Shown here piece by piece: positions 25,228 to 34,160 of a stretch of 36,187 bases of DNA; positions within the stretch are counted from its first letter, which is position 1, and each line of letters starts with the position of its first letter. The notes beneath the pieces are model-generated. The model saw nothing but the letters and a program-made list of their open reading frames with translations. It was not told the DNA's origin and did not search any database. The stretch lies in NCBI RefSeq assembly GCF_004348315.1, contig NZ_SMKC01000036.1:1-36187 (forward strand), written 5' to 3'. Both the position numbers and the translations under genes were made by a program. Source of the stretch: Streptomyces sp. 8K308 (GTDB taxonomy: Bacteria > Actinomycetota > Actinomycetes > Streptomycetales > Streptomycetaceae).

Positions 25228-26454
25228 ATGTGGGGGTTCGGCTGGCTGGAATCCGCGCGGCGCGGCAGCCAGCTGACGCGGGTCCACCAGTTCACGCGGT
25301 CCTCGCTGTACCTGTTCTGCGTGATGGAGGCGGCCCTGATCGCCTTCGTGCTCCCGCGGTACCGGGACGAGAGCTCGGCCTGGGCGCTGCTGGCCACCGG
25401 CGCGGTGGGCGCCGCCCACGTCGTGGGGCAGACGCTGCTGACCAGGGAAGGGCTGCGCCACTACCTGGGCGGCCGGCCGCGCCCCGACCGGTTGCTCGCC
25501 GGCTACACGGGGCTGACGCTCGCCGCGATCGCCGTGCCGGTCGGCGCGGTCGCGGCCGACGCGCTGCCGTTGGCCGCGGCCTCCGCGTTCGTCGTCTACG
25601 TCACCATGTACTTCGCCGCCCCCGTGTCGCTGGCCCTGCCGGTCCGGCGGGCGCTGGCGCTGCTGCTGCTGCCGCTGGCCGCGGCGGTGGCCGGTCTCGC
25701 CGCGGTGGGTTCCACCGCCGTCGCGCTGGCGGTCATGGTGGCCGTCACGGGGGTGGCGGGCGCGGGGTTGGGTGTCCTGCCCCGGGCCTCGGCGTGGACG
25801 CTGCGGGTGATGGACCGGCTGGACGCGGCGCGGGAGACGGAGGCGCGGCTCGCGGTGGCCGAGGAGCGGCTGCGGTTCGGCCGCGACCTGCACGACGTGC
25901 TGGGGCGCAACCTGTCGGTGATCGCGCTCAAGAGCGAGCTCGCCGTGGCGCTGGCCCGGCGCGACGGAGCGGGGACGGAGGCTGCGGTGGTCCAGATGAC
26001 GGAGGTACAGCGGATCGCCAGGGAGTCGCAGGCCGAGTTGCGCGAGGTCGTGCGCGGCTACCGCGTGGCCGACCTGCACGCCGAGCTCGCCGGCGCGCGG
26101 GGGGTGCTCGAGGCGGCGGGCATCAGCTGCCGAATAGAGGACGGGGCGGCGGCCGAGCTGCCGCCGGCCGTGCAGTCGGCGCTCGGCTGGGTCGTGCGCG
26201 AGGGCACGACCAACGTGCTGCGGCACGCGGACGCGGCGCGCTGCGTGGTGCGGCTGCGGCGGCGGCCAGAGCCGGACCGGGTGGTGCTCGACATGGAGAA
26301 CGACGGGGTGCACGGGATGTCCGGCGGCGAGCGCGGCTCCGGCCTCGCCGGCCTGCGGGAGCGGCTGGCGAAGCTCGACGGCTCGCTCACCGTCGGCGGC
26401 GAGGACGACGTGTTCCGGCTGACCGCCGAGGTCCGGCTCGGGAGCGACGCGTGA
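25228..26454 (+). CDS. Sensor histidine kinase, NarL/DesK family
   Basis: 408 residues. Four to six membrane segments (about residues 28-180) without a large extracellular domain are followed by a coiled linker, the HisKA_3 box RFGRDLHDVLGRNLSVIALK with phospho-acceptor His222, and a HATPase_c domain (VVREGTTNVLRHADA N-box, GSGLAGLRERL G-box). It senses a membrane- or ligand-derived signal and phosphorylates the response regulator it overlaps. ATG 25228 rather than 25225 is chosen because GGAGG lies five bases upstream of the second ATG and only two from the first. Relatives usually sit with an ABC transporter; none is present here. Confidence 0.93.
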   Translation: MWGFGWLESARRGSQLTRVHQFTRSSLYLFCVMEAALIAFVLPRYRDESSAWALLATGAVGAAHVVGQTLLTREGLRHYLGGRPRPDRLLAGYTGLTLAAIAVPVGAVAADALPLAAASAFVVYVTMYFAAPVSLALPVRRALALLLLPLAAAVAGLAAVGSTAVALAVMVAVTGVAGAGLGVLPRASAWTLRVMDRLDAARETEARLAVAEERLRFGRDLHDVLGRNLSVIALKSELAVALARRDGAGTEAAVVQMTEVQRIARESQAELREVVRGYRVADLHAELAGARGVLEAAGISCRIEDGAAAELPPAVQSALGWVVREGTTNVLRHADAARCVVRLRRRPEPDRVVLDMENDGVHGMSGGERGSGLAGLRERLAKLDGSLTVGGEDDVFRLTAEVRLGSDA

Positions 26455-27056
26455 TCCGGGTGCTGCTCGCGGACGACGAGCACCTGATCCGGGGGGCGCT
26501 CGCGGCGCTGCTCGGCCTCGAGGACGACCTGACGGTGGTGGCCGAGGCGGCCACCGGCCCCGAGGCCCGGGCGATGGCCCAGGCCCACCGCCCCGACGTG
26601 GCGGTGCTCGACCTGGCGATGCCCGGAGCCGACGGGGTGGCCGTGGCCACCGCGCTGCGGTCCGAGGTCCCCGGGTGCGCGGTGCTGATCGTCACGGGCC
26701 ACGCGCGGCCCGGGCATCTGAAGCGGGCGCTCTCCGCCGGGGTGCGGGGCTTCCTGCCGAAGACGGTGTCGGCGTCCCGGCTGGCCGAGATCATCCGCAC
26801 GGTGCACGCGGGCCACCGCTATGTGGACCCCGCGCTCGCGGCGGACGCGATCAGCGCGGGCGACTCGCCGCTGACCGAGCGGGAGGCGGAGCTGCTCGAG
26901 CTGGCGGCGGACGGGGCGCCGATCGTGGAGATCGCGCAGCGCGCCAACCTGGCGCCCGGCACCGTGCGGAACTACCTGTCGTCCGCGGCCACCAAGCTCG
27001 GCGCCGAGAACCGCCACACGGCGGTCCGCCTCGCCCGCGAGCGCGGCTGGGTGTAG
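26451..27056 (+). CDS. Response regulator, NarL/DesR (LuxR-HTH) family
   Basis: 201 residues. The receiver domain has the acidic pair Asp8/Asp9, phospho-acceptor Asp54 in VLDLAMPG, Thr in IVTGH and Lys near 104 in FLPKT. The C-terminal GerE/LuxR helix-turn-helix is LTEREAELLELAADGAPIVEIAQRANLAPGTVRNYLSSAATKLG. The GTG at 26451 overlaps the kinase stop (GTGA). It probably binds the TGAC-containing dyads upstream of the operon. The DNA-binding domain looks intact. Confidence 0.94.
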   Translation: MIRVLLADDEHLIRGALAALLGLEDDLTVVAEAATGPEARAMAQAHRPDVAVLDLAMPGADGVAVATALRSEVPGCAVLIVTGHARPGHLKRALSAGVRGFLPKTVSASRLAEIIRTVHAGHRYVDPALAADAISAGDSPLTEREAELLELAADGAPIVEIAQRANLAPGTVRNYLSSAATKLGAENRHTAVRLARERGWV

Positions 27057-27097
27057 CCCTCCCGGCAGGCCGCTCCACGGGGGAGCGGTAGCGTGGC

Positions 27098-28552
27098 GTG
27101 GTGGCGGACGTGGTGATCGTGGGGTCGGGGCCGAACGGGCTGGCGGCCGGGGTGGTGCTGGCCCGGGCGGGGCTCGAGGTCGCGGTGTACGAGGCCGCGG
27201 CGTCGATCGGCGGCGGGCTGCGGAGCGAGAGCCTGTTCGACGAGCGGATCACGCACGACCTCTGCTCGGCCGTGCACCCGATGGCGGCGGCCTCGCCGTT
27301 CTTCCGGGAGTTCGACCTGGCCGCGCGCGGCGTCGAGCTGCTGCGCCCCGAGATCTCCTACGCGCACCCGCTGGACGGCGGGCGGGCGGCCGTGGCCTTC
27401 CACGACCTGGAGCGCACCGCCGACCGGCTCGGTCCTGACGGGAGGCGCTGGCGGCGGCTGATGCGGCCGCTGGTCGAGCACAGCGCGGGCGTCACCGAGC
27501 TCCTGCTGTCCGGGCAGCGTGCCCTGCCGCGCGACCCCCTGGCGCCCTTCCTGCTCGCCGGCCGCCTGCCCCGGCAGGCCACCCGGCTCTCGGCCGGTGT
27601 CTTCGCCGGCGAGGAGGCGGCGGCGCTGCTCGCCGGGGTGGCGGCCCACGCCCTTGGCCGGCTGCCCAGCGTGCCGGCGGCCGCGGTCGCGCTGCTGCTC
27701 GGGCACCTGGGCCACGCCGGCGGCTGGCCGCTGCCGCGCGGCGGCAGCGGGCGGATCGCGGCGGCCCTCGCCGACGACATCCGGGCGCACGGCGGCGTGC
27801 TGCACACCGGCCACCGGGTCACCGACCTGCGGGAGTTCGCCGGGGCCCGCGCGGTGCTGCTGGACACCGGCGTCCGCGAGCTGCTGGCCATCGCCGGCGA
27901 CCGGCTGCCCGCCGGGTACGCGCGGCGCCTCGCCCGCTTCCGGCACGGGCCGGCCGCCGCCAAGGTGGACTTCCTGGTGTCCGAGCCCATCCCCTGGGCA
28001 GATCCGCTGGTCGGCCGGGCCGGCACCGTGCACCTCGGCGGCACCCGGGCCGAGATCGTCCGGCAGGAGACGCTCGCCGCCCGCGGGGTGCCGACGGACG
28101 AGCCGTTCGTGCTGCTCGTCGACCCGGCCGTCACCGACCCCGGGCGTGCCCGGCCGGGCGCCAGGCCGGTGTGGGCGTACGCGCACGTGCCGGGCGGGGA
28201 CGACCGGGATCCGCTGCCGCTGGTGCGGGCCCAGATCGAGCGGTTCGCGCCCGGCTTCGGGGAGACCGTGCTGCACGAGCGCGCCATCGCCGCCGCCGAC
28301 TACGCGTCCCACAACCCCAACTACGTCGGCGGCGACATCTCCTCCGGCGCGATGACGCTCTACCAGAGCGTGGCCCGCCCGGTGCCCAGGTTCGACCCGT
28401 ACCGCACGCCGCTGCCCGGCGTGTTCCTGTGCTCTGCCGCCACCCCGCCGGGCCCGAGCGTGCACGGGATGTGCGGTCTTCTCGCGGCCCGCTCGGTGCT
28501 GCGGCACCGCTTCGGGGTGCGGACGCCGCCCTCGCTCGCGCCCAAGCCCTGA
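27098..28552 (+). CDS. NAD(P)/FAD-dependent oxidoreductase, phytoene-desaturase-like (CrtI/PYROXD2 type)
   Basis: 484 residues. The FAD-binding ADVVIVGSGPNGLAAGVVLARAG begins at residue 3, with GGGLRSESLF close behind. HPLDGGRAAVAFHD, GGWPLPRGGSGRIAAAL and C-terminal VFLCSAATPPGPSVHGMCG are characteristic of the CrtI-like amine-oxidase superfamily; the last motif closes the FAD pocket. Actinobacterial members often act outside carotenoid synthesis, and no crt genes are near. GTG at 27098 or the next codon may start it. It lies 41 bp after the response regulator and could be part of that transcript. Three 10-bp repeats begin at its stop codon. Confidence 0.88.
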   Translation: MVADVVIVGSGPNGLAAGVVLARAGLEVAVYEAAASIGGGLRSESLFDERITHDLCSAVHPMAAASPFFREFDLAARGVELLRPEISYAHPLDGGRAAVAFHDLERTADRLGPDGRRWRRLMRPLVEHSAGVTELLLSGQRALPRDPLAPFLLAGRLPRQATRLSAGVFAGEEAAALLAGVAAHALGRLPSVPAAAVALLLGHLGHAGGWPLPRGGSGRIAAALADDIRAHGGVLHTGHRVTDLREFAGARAVLLDTGVRELLAIAGDRLPAGYARRLARFRHGPAAAKVDFLVSEPIPWADPLVGRAGTVHLGGTRAEIVRQETLAARGVPTDEPFVLLVDPAVTDPGRARPGARPVWAYAHVPGGDDRDPLPLVRAQIERFAPGFGETVLHERAIAAADYASHNPNYVGGDISSGAMTLYQSVARPVPRFDPYRTPLPGVFLCSAATPPGPSVHGMCGLLAARSVLRHRFGVRTPPSLAPKP

Positions 28553-28574
28553 AGAGCCCTGAGGAGCCCTGAGG
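28545..28574. repeat. Three tandem 10-bp repeats at a gene end
   Basis: AGCCCTGAAG followed by two copies of AGCCCTGAGG (28545, 28555, 28565). The first contains the stop codon of the FAD oxidoreductase gene, and the last lies just before the stop of the convergent LuxR-type gene. Probably replication slippage; each copy carries a TGA in a shifting frame. Confidence 0.6.
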
Positions 28575-28577
28575 CCG

Positions 28578-29552
28578 TCAGATCCAGCCGCGTTCGCGGG
28601 CCAGCAGGGCCGCCTGGGCGCGGCTGCCGGCGCCCAGCTGCCGCATCAGGTCGGCGACCCGGCGCCGATAGGTGCGGACGGAGACGCCGACGGCGCGGGC
28701 GCCGGTCTCGTCCAGGCTGCCCGAACACATGGCGGCCAGCACCCGCCGCTCGGTCTCGGGGAGCCCCGCCGGGCGCGGGTAGGGCTCGGCCTGCGCCCAG
28801 GCCCGCTCGAAGAGGCCGGCGACGCTGGCGATGATGCCCGGCTCGGTGACGACCAGGGCGCCGTCGTCGAGGACGTCACCGCGGGCCGGGAGCAGGGCGA
28901 CCAGGCGGTCGCTCATCAGCAGCCGCTCGGTGGCCTCCGGCACCAGCCTGACCCCCGCCCCGTGGCGGGCGAGTTCGGCGAGGTAGGCGGCGGTCGGCGG
29001 ATGGTCGAGGCTCGCGGCCACCATGATGCTGCGGAACCGCACCCCGCGCCGCAGGCAGCGCAGCGCGATGGGCCTGGCGAACGCCAGGTACTCGGGGGTG
29101 ATCGCACGCCAGGGCGTCATCGAGAGCACCTCGTCGCACGCCTGGAAGGCCCAGTCGGTGACCCGGTCGCGGATGTCCGCGAGGTCGGTGACGCGTTCGA
29201 CGCCCGGGCGGCCGGCCGCCGGCCCCCGCGCGGTCGCCGCCTCGGCGCGCAGCGAGGCGAGCGACGCCATGAAGCGGCCGGACTCGTGGCCGGTCTCCCC
29301 GCCGGTGCGGGCGGCGCCGGCCAGCCTGGCCATCGCGGTCTCCGGGCGCGCGGGCGCTATGCGGCCGCCTGGGACCAGCCTGACCAGGCCGAGACCGCGC
29401 AGTCTGCGCAGTCTCGGCAGGGCGTCCACCGGGTCGAGCCCCAGGGTCGCGCACAGCTCGGCCAACGTGGTGCGCGGCCTCCGGAGACAGTGCCGGTACA
29501 CCCTCTCGTCCTCACCGGACACGCCGAGGAACGACAACGCGCTCTCCCCCAT
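28578..29552 (-). CDS. LuxR-type helix-turn-helix regulator with TrmB-like N-terminus
   Basis: 324 residues. Residues 1-65 resemble a TrmB-like winged helix (DERVYRHCLRRPRTTLAELCATLGLDP...LRGLGLV). The middle (about 120-255) resembles the phospholipase-D-like sensor segment found in many actinobacterial regulators of this layout. The C-terminus is a LuxR helix-turn-helix (ERRVLAAMCSGSLDETGARAVGVSVRTYRRRVADLMRQLG). ATG 29552 follows AGAGGTG and is better than a TTG-like start at 29570. Such orphan regulators often neighbour specialised-metabolism or stress genes; the target is unknown. A strong dyad lies upstream. Confidence 0.85.
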   Translation of the reverse strand: MGESALSFLGVSGEDERVYRHCLRRPRTTLAELCATLGLDPVDALPRLRRLRGLGLVRLVPGGRIAPARPETAMARLAGAARTGGETGHESGRFMASLASLRAEAATARGPAAGRPGVERVTDLADIRDRVTDWAFQACDEVLSMTPWRAITPEYLAFARPIALRCLRRGVRFRSIMVAASLDHPPTAAYLAELARHGAGVRLVPEATERLLMSDRLVALLPARGDVLDDGALVVTEPGIIASVAGLFERAWAQAEPYPRPAGLPETERRVLAAMCSGSLDETGARAVGVSVRTYRRRVADLMRQLGAGSRAQAALLARERGWI

Positions 29553-29646
29553 GACCCACCTCTGACGCAACCGCTTTCGCCGTCTTTGCTATCACCCGAT
29601 TCGGCGAGCGGCGTGGGCTGTGGTTCGTCCGGAAGTGGACCGTGCC

Positions 29647-29683
29647 GGCTCGGTGACATTCGTCGCCGAGCCATGACGTCGGC
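29647..29683 (-). promoter_or_regulatory. Dyad and TGAC repeats upstream of the LuxR-type regulator
   Basis: GGCTCGG (29647-29653) and CCGAGCC (29666-29672) form perfect 7-bp arms around TGACATTCGTCG. A further TGACGTCGGC follows at 29674. The TGACATT...TGAC pattern resembles the site ahead of the two-component operon at 25126, although spacing differs (20 versus 23 bp). It lies about 95 bp upstream of the LuxR-type start codon and ahead of no other gene start. Confidence 0.45.
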
Positions 29684-29698
29684 GCGGGAGACGGCGGG

Positions 29699-30625
29699 TC
29701 AGTCGGCGGCGCGGTCCCAGGGCACGCCGGTCAACCTGCGGTAGACCTCGACGTACCGCTCCCTGGTGCGCTCGACCACCGCGGCCGGCAGGTCAGGGGG
29801 CGGCGCCTCGCCCGCCCGGTCCCAGCCGGACTCCGGGGAGGACAGCCAGTCGCGCAACACCTGCTTGTCGTAGGGCTTCTGCGGCCGGCCAGGCTGCCAC
29901 TCGTCCCCGCTCCAGAACCGCGAGGAGTCCGGGGTCAGCACCTCGTCGGCCAGCACCAGCGGGGCGTCGTCCTCGGCGCCGACGGCCCGGCCGAACTCGA
30001 ACTTGGTGTCGGCCAGGATGATCCCGCGGTCCCTGGCGACGTCCCGGGCGCGGTTGTAGACGGCGAGCGTGGCCTGGCGCAGCTGGGCCGCGGTCTCGGC
30101 GCCAACCTTGCGGGCGATCTCCTCGTAGCTCACGTTCTCGTCATGCTCGCCCACGACGGCCTTGGTCGCGGGGGTGAAGATGGGCGCCGGCAGCTCGGAG
30201 CCGTCCTCAAGGCCGGGCGGCAGGGCGAGCCCGCAGACGGTGCGGTCGCGCTGGTACTCCTCGAGCCCGGAGCCCGTGAGGTAGCCGCGGGCCACGGCCT
30301 CGACGGGGATCATGTCCAGCGACTGGCAGACGGTGACGCGGCCGGCCCAGTCGTCGGGCGCGCCGGCCGGCGGCTCGGTGGAGATCACGTGGTTGGGCAC
30401 CAGGTCGGCCAGCTGGTCGAACCACCACAGGGAGAGCCTGGTGAGGATCCGGCCCTTGTCCGGGATCGGGGTGGGCAGCACCCAGTCGTAGGCGGAGACC
30501 CGGTCGCTGGCGACCATGATCAGTTCGCCGGCCCGGTTCCGGTAGAGATCGCGTACCTTCCCGGTGTGCAGGTGCTCAAGTCCGGGCACCTCGACGGGCT
30601 CGGGCTTCTCGACGAATCCTGGCAC
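29699..30625 (-). CDS. purC: Phosphoribosylaminoimidazole-succinocarboxamide synthase
   Basis: ATP-dependent ligation of aspartate to CAIR, giving SAICAR. 308 residues, the longer actinobacterial/yeast-like form. Motifs in order: HTGKVRDLY, VASDRVSAYDWVLPTPIPDKGRIL, VEAVARGYLTGSG, DTKFEFG, and LADEVLTPDSSRFW with PYDKQVLRDWL near the end. I prefer GTG 30625, preceded by AGGAGG at 4 nt, over a TTG at 30640. It appears to be monocistronic. An ACAATAG box on the minus strand about 70 bp upstream may be its -10. Confidence 0.96.
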   Translation of the reverse strand: MPGFVEKPEPVEVPGLEHLHTGKVRDLYRNRAGELIMVASDRVSAYDWVLPTPIPDKGRILTRLSLWWFDQLADLVPNHVISTEPPAGAPDDWAGRVTVCQSLDMIPVEAVARGYLTGSGLEEYQRDRTVCGLALPPGLEDGSELPAPIFTPATKAVVGEHDENVSYEEIARKVGAETAAQLRQATLAVYNRARDVARDRGIILADTKFEFGRAVGAEDDAPLVLADEVLTPDSSRFWSGDEWQPGRPQKPYDKQVLRDWLSSPESGWDRAGEAPPPDLPAAVVERTRERYVEVYRRLTGVPWDRAAD

Positions 30626-30768
30626 AGCGCCTCCTGGCAACTCTGGGGTTGATGGGCCGCTTCGGGGGTGGTTGATCTCGCGCCCCTATTGTCCCGCAGG
30701 TCAGGTGGCACCCCCGCCACGGGGCGCCGGTACACCGCGTCCCACCGCGCCCCCGCCGCCGGTCGTGG

Positions 30769-32211
30769 CTAGTCGCGCTTGCAGATACGGTCCAGCAGAT
30801 TGGCCGTCGCCTTCTGGATCCTGGGGTCGAGGTAGCCGGGGCGGCCGAGCGCCGGCGACCAGGCGAAAGTGCCGGACGCGAAGACCCAGGCGCCGCTCGG
30901 CGCCCGGTAGAGCGAGGTCTCCTGGTGGCGGCGGGCGCCCCCGTCGTCCTCGTAAGGGGAGTGGGCGAGCAGCACCCGGCTCACCGAGTCCGGCAGGGCG
31001 GTGCGGGGGAAGTACCGGTCGGCCTCGCCGGCCACCAGGCCCGGCAGTTCTGCGCCCTCCGTGACCCCGGTGGCCTCCCACAGCCAGTGGTCGGCGTTGC
31101 GCACCACCAGCGGGTGCGGGCGCGGCACCCGGCCCGCGTACTGGATGCCGAGCAGCAGCTGCTCCGGCTGGCCCTGCTCCCGCCACAGCACCGCGCGGCC
31201 CGGGCCCTGGCGCTTGCGGCAGCTCAGCAGCCGGTCCGGGTCGCCGGAGGGCAGCGGGCCGAGCGCGACCTGCCAGTACATGGTGTTGGCCGACAGGAAA
31301 ACCAGCGAGGTGCCGCCGTCGCGGGCGCGCTCGACGGCGGTGCGCATCTCGCGCGACCAGTACTCGTCGTGGCCGGAGAAGATCAACCCCCGGTACCGGG
31401 ACGGGTCGACGCGGCCGGCGTGCAGGTCGCGCGCGGTCGCGTAGGCGAGGTCGTAGCCGTACCGCTCGGCCCAGCGGATGAAGTCGTAGGCGTGGCCCAC
31501 GTGCAGCGGCAGCCCGGCGCCCGCGTAGGGCCGGTCGAAGGAGACGGTGACGGCGGCGTCGTGCTCGCCGAGCAGCCGGCCGCCGGCGTCCCAGGCGTGG
31601 TAGAGGCTGGCGCCGCTGCGCCCGTCCTCGGGGAAGAGGTTGTACGCCTGCCAGGTGACGTCCGGCAGCACGAGCAGCAGGTCGGCCGGGTTGTCGTCCC
31701 TGACGGTGAACGGCACGTGTGAGCGGTGGGCGCCGTCCGCCGTGGTGAGGACGGCGACGTGGGCGCCCGGCTGCCAGTCGGCGGGCACCTGGAACCGCCA
31801 GGAGAGCCACCAGTGGTGACAGGAGACGGTGCGGCCGGCGATCAGCGGCGCCGACTGGCGGGTGCCCATCAACCTGGGGCTGTGCGTCAGGAGTTGCGCG
31901 CCGTCTCCGGCGAAGTGGCCGATCCGGTAGATGTCGATGGTGAACTCGCGCGGCGGGTTGACCGTGACCCGGAAGTCCAGCGGGTGGCCGGGCGCCACCG
32001 CGCCGTCGGGCACGAAGCCCTTGATCTGGCAGGCCACGTCGTCCGCGTTCGTCGGCCCTGACGGCCGCGTCGGCACCGCGTGGTCGCTGCGCCTGAACTG
32101 GCTCTCGTCCCCACGGAACCAGGGCAGCGGCCCCTGCCCGAACGGGTCGGAGACGGCCTGGGTGAGCGCGCCCGACTCCCATCGCCCGATGCGCTCGGTG
32201 CTCTTACTCAA
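30769..32211 (-). CDS. N,N-dimethylformamidase beta-subunit-like protein
   Basis: 480 residues, soluble, no signal peptide seen. It resembles the C-terminal part of the large subunit of N,N-dimethylformamidase, with a jelly-roll-like N-terminal part (FTIDIYRIGHFAGDGAQLL, GRTVSCHHWWLSWRFQVP) and a flavodoxin/glutaminase-like core (LLLVLPDVTWQAYNLF, GLIFSGHDEYWSREMR, SANTMYWQV). True dimethylformamidase is larger (about 760 residues) and has a small alpha subunit, absent here, so the substrate is probably different. The TTG start at 32211 follows GGAGGGGAG. It sits between purC and purD on the same strand without obvious coupling. Confidence 0.8.
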   Translation of the reverse strand: MSKSTERIGRWESGALTQAVSDPFGQGPLPWFRGDESQFRRSDHAVPTRPSGPTNADDVACQIKGFVPDGAVAPGHPLDFRVTVNPPREFTIDIYRIGHFAGDGAQLLTHSPRLMGTRQSAPLIAGRTVSCHHWWLSWRFQVPADWQPGAHVAVLTTADGAHRSHVPFTVRDDNPADLLLVLPDVTWQAYNLFPEDGRSGASLYHAWDAGGRLLGEHDAAVTVSFDRPYAGAGLPLHVGHAYDFIRWAERYGYDLAYATARDLHAGRVDPSRYRGLIFSGHDEYWSREMRTAVERARDGGTSLVFLSANTMYWQVALGPLPSGDPDRLLSCRKRQGPGRAVLWREQGQPEQLLLGIQYAGRVPRPHPLVVRNADHWLWEATGVTEGAELPGLVAGEADRYFPRTALPDSVSRVLLAHSPYEDDGGARRHQETSLYRAPSGAWVFASGTFAWSPALGRPGYLDPRIQKATANLLDRICKRD

Positions 32212-32436
32212 TCTCCCCTCCCTACACCTCCGTCGCCTGTGGGACCCCCCAGCACATCACATCCCGCGAGTGCTCGGTCACCAGTCGTCGCGGCGTTGAC
32301 CGGAGATGGTGGCCCGATAGTGGCGCCAACCGGGCAAACTGTCCAGAGTCCTCGGCGAGTTGCGCCGGCGCGCCACCGACTCCCCGTCAGCGCCTCACGT
32401 CAGCACCATGCGTCACATCACGCGCCACACCTCGTG

Positions 32437-33909
32437 TCACACCAGGCGCACCGGCTTGTCGGCGCGCGCGCCGACGCCGGCCAGCCAGTCGTGCAGCGGA
32501 CCCGGGTCGCCGTCGTCCACCAGGCTGCACACCGGCGCCACCACGTCCTGCCGCCGCTTGCCGTCCGCCAGCAGCACCGGGCCGTCGAGCCAGTCGAGGC
32601 CGGGCACCGCCGCCGAGGTGTCGGCCGCCGCGCAGCAGACCGCGGCCGCGACGTGCTCGACCAGCGACTCCCGCTTCTCGCCGCGGCCCGCGCCAGCGGC
32701 CAGCCGCTCGGCCAGCGCCTCCACGCCGTGGTCGGTGGCCGCCGCGTCCGCCAGGCGCTCCAGGACCCAGGCCAGCGTCGGCGTCTCGGCCGCCTCGAGC
32801 GCGGCGAACAGCCGGGCCGCCCGGTCCCGCCAGATGCGGTCCACCACCTCGTCCGGATAGGCCGCCCAGTCCACCGGGGCCCACCCGGCGGGCAGCGGGG
32901 CGCCCGGCACCCCGTGCAGCAGGCGGGCGGCGAGCAGCGAGATCTCGTCGTCCATCGCGCCCGGCTCGTCCAGCAGATCGCAGGCGGGACGCTCACCGAG
33001 CCGGGCCGCGAAACCCTCGGCGAGCCGGTCCCTCCTGGACAGCTCGGTGAGCGCCGCGACCACGCCCGCGTTGAGCCCGCGCGGCCAGCGGCCGATGCGC
33101 CAGGCCGGCGACGCGACCCTGGTCAGCAGCCGGTCCCAGCCGGCGTAGGCCAGGCCGACCTGCTCCTGGGCCGAGGTGCGCAGCGCCGGATCGACGCCCT
33201 GGGCACGGCCGGCGGCGGCCAGCGCCACGCCGCGCTCCATGTCGGCGGTGTGCCGGGCGGCGGCCCGCAGCAGCAGCCGGGCCGCCAGGCCGGCGAACGC
33301 GAGCAGCGGCCGGCGCGACGCGGAGCCGCCGGCGGCGAGCCCCGCCGTGGCGTCCCAGGCGCGGACGCAGCGGCGGGCGGCCGCGATGTCGGGGTGAGCC
33401 GAGGGCCCGGTGCCGGCGACGACGGGCGCGAGCAGCGCGCGCAGCTCGCCCACCCGCAGCCACCACAGGAACGGCGAGCCGATGACGAGCACCGGCGCGC
33501 CCGGCCGCGCCCGGCCGGCGCGCGGCGGCTCCTCGAGCCAGCTGTCGCAGTCGGGGGTGAGGGCGATGCCGGCGGGTGCCGGCACGTCGAGGCGCTCGGC
33601 GAGGTCGCGTATCAGCCCGTGCAGCGCGGGCGCGGCCCGCTCGGGCACCTCGACCGTGGGCGTGACGACGGGCCGCGCGCGGGCGATCACCAGGCCGGCG
33701 GCCGCGGCGACGACCAGCACGGCGAGGGCGAACTCGGCCACCGGCCAGCGGACGGCCCGCCCGGTGCCGGTGGCGAACAGCACCACGGCGACGGCGGCCG
33801 GCAGCAGCGCCAGCGCCAGCGCGCCGTCGCGCACCCGCAGCACGGCCAGCGCGTGATCCCGCGCGGAGTGTTCGGCGCCGCCGGCTTTACGCGCCCCACG
33901 CTGCACCAT
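32437..33909 (-). CDS. Membrane protein resembling an M48 peptidase without the zinc motif
   Basis: 490 residues. Two membrane segments (about residues 27-47 and 56-76) are followed by LHGLIRDLAERLDVPAPAGIALTPDCDSW and VLVIGSPFLWWLRVGELRALLAPVVAGTG. In M48 (HtpX-like) enzymes the last stretch reads EL-x-x-VLAHELGH. Here the HExxH residues are replaced (LAPVVAG), so zinc binding is unlikely. The remainder is a long helical, tryptophan-rich region with a CCAAAD segment near the end. ATG 33909 has GGAGGGC upstream. It may be a non-catalytic membrane scaffold. The assignment rests on motif spacing and order and is moderate. Confidence 0.7.
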   Translation of the reverse strand: MVQRGARKAGGAEHSARDHALAVLRVRDGALALALLPAAVAVVLFATGTGRAVRWPVAEFALAVLVVAAAAGLVIARARPVVTPTVEVPERAAPALHGLIRDLAERLDVPAPAGIALTPDCDSWLEEPPRAGRARPGAPVLVIGSPFLWWLRVGELRALLAPVVAGTGPSAHPDIAAARRCVRAWDATAGLAAGGSASRRPLLAFAGLAARLLLRAAARHTADMERGVALAAAGRAQGVDPALRTSAQEQVGLAYAGWDRLLTRVASPAWRIGRWPRGLNAGVVAALTELSRRDRLAEGFAARLGERPACDLLDEPGAMDDEISLLAARLLHGVPGAPLPAGWAPVDWAAYPDEVVDRIWRDRAARLFAALEAAETPTLAWVLERLADAAATDHGVEALAERLAAGAGRGEKRESLVEHVAAAVCCAAADTSAAVPGLDWLDGPVLLADGKRRQDVVAPVCSLVDDGDPGPLHDWLAGVGARADKPVRLV

Positions 33910-34160
33910 GGCCTGCCCTCCGCTCTTCCGACGCCGCCGACCGCCCTGACCGTTCTCCCACTGTCGCACCGAGCACTGACAACGCAACGCACGGTGATCC
34001 GATCGCCGTAGGGAGGGGCCGGGCGGAGGGGCGAATCACATTGCGCCGCACCCTAGTTGGGCGCGACTGGCGCGTCAGCCGGTCAGCGGATCGGTCACTC
34101 GATGGTGGGGCTTTGGGTAAAGGAGGGCACTAAGGCGGGGCCGATGCTGTCGGCGCTCGG

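Noticed and set aside
27098..28552. Carotenoid biosynthesis gene crtI
   Set aside because: The fold fits, but no other carotenoid gene is nearby and many actinobacterial CrtI-like proteins have other roles, so no symbol was given.
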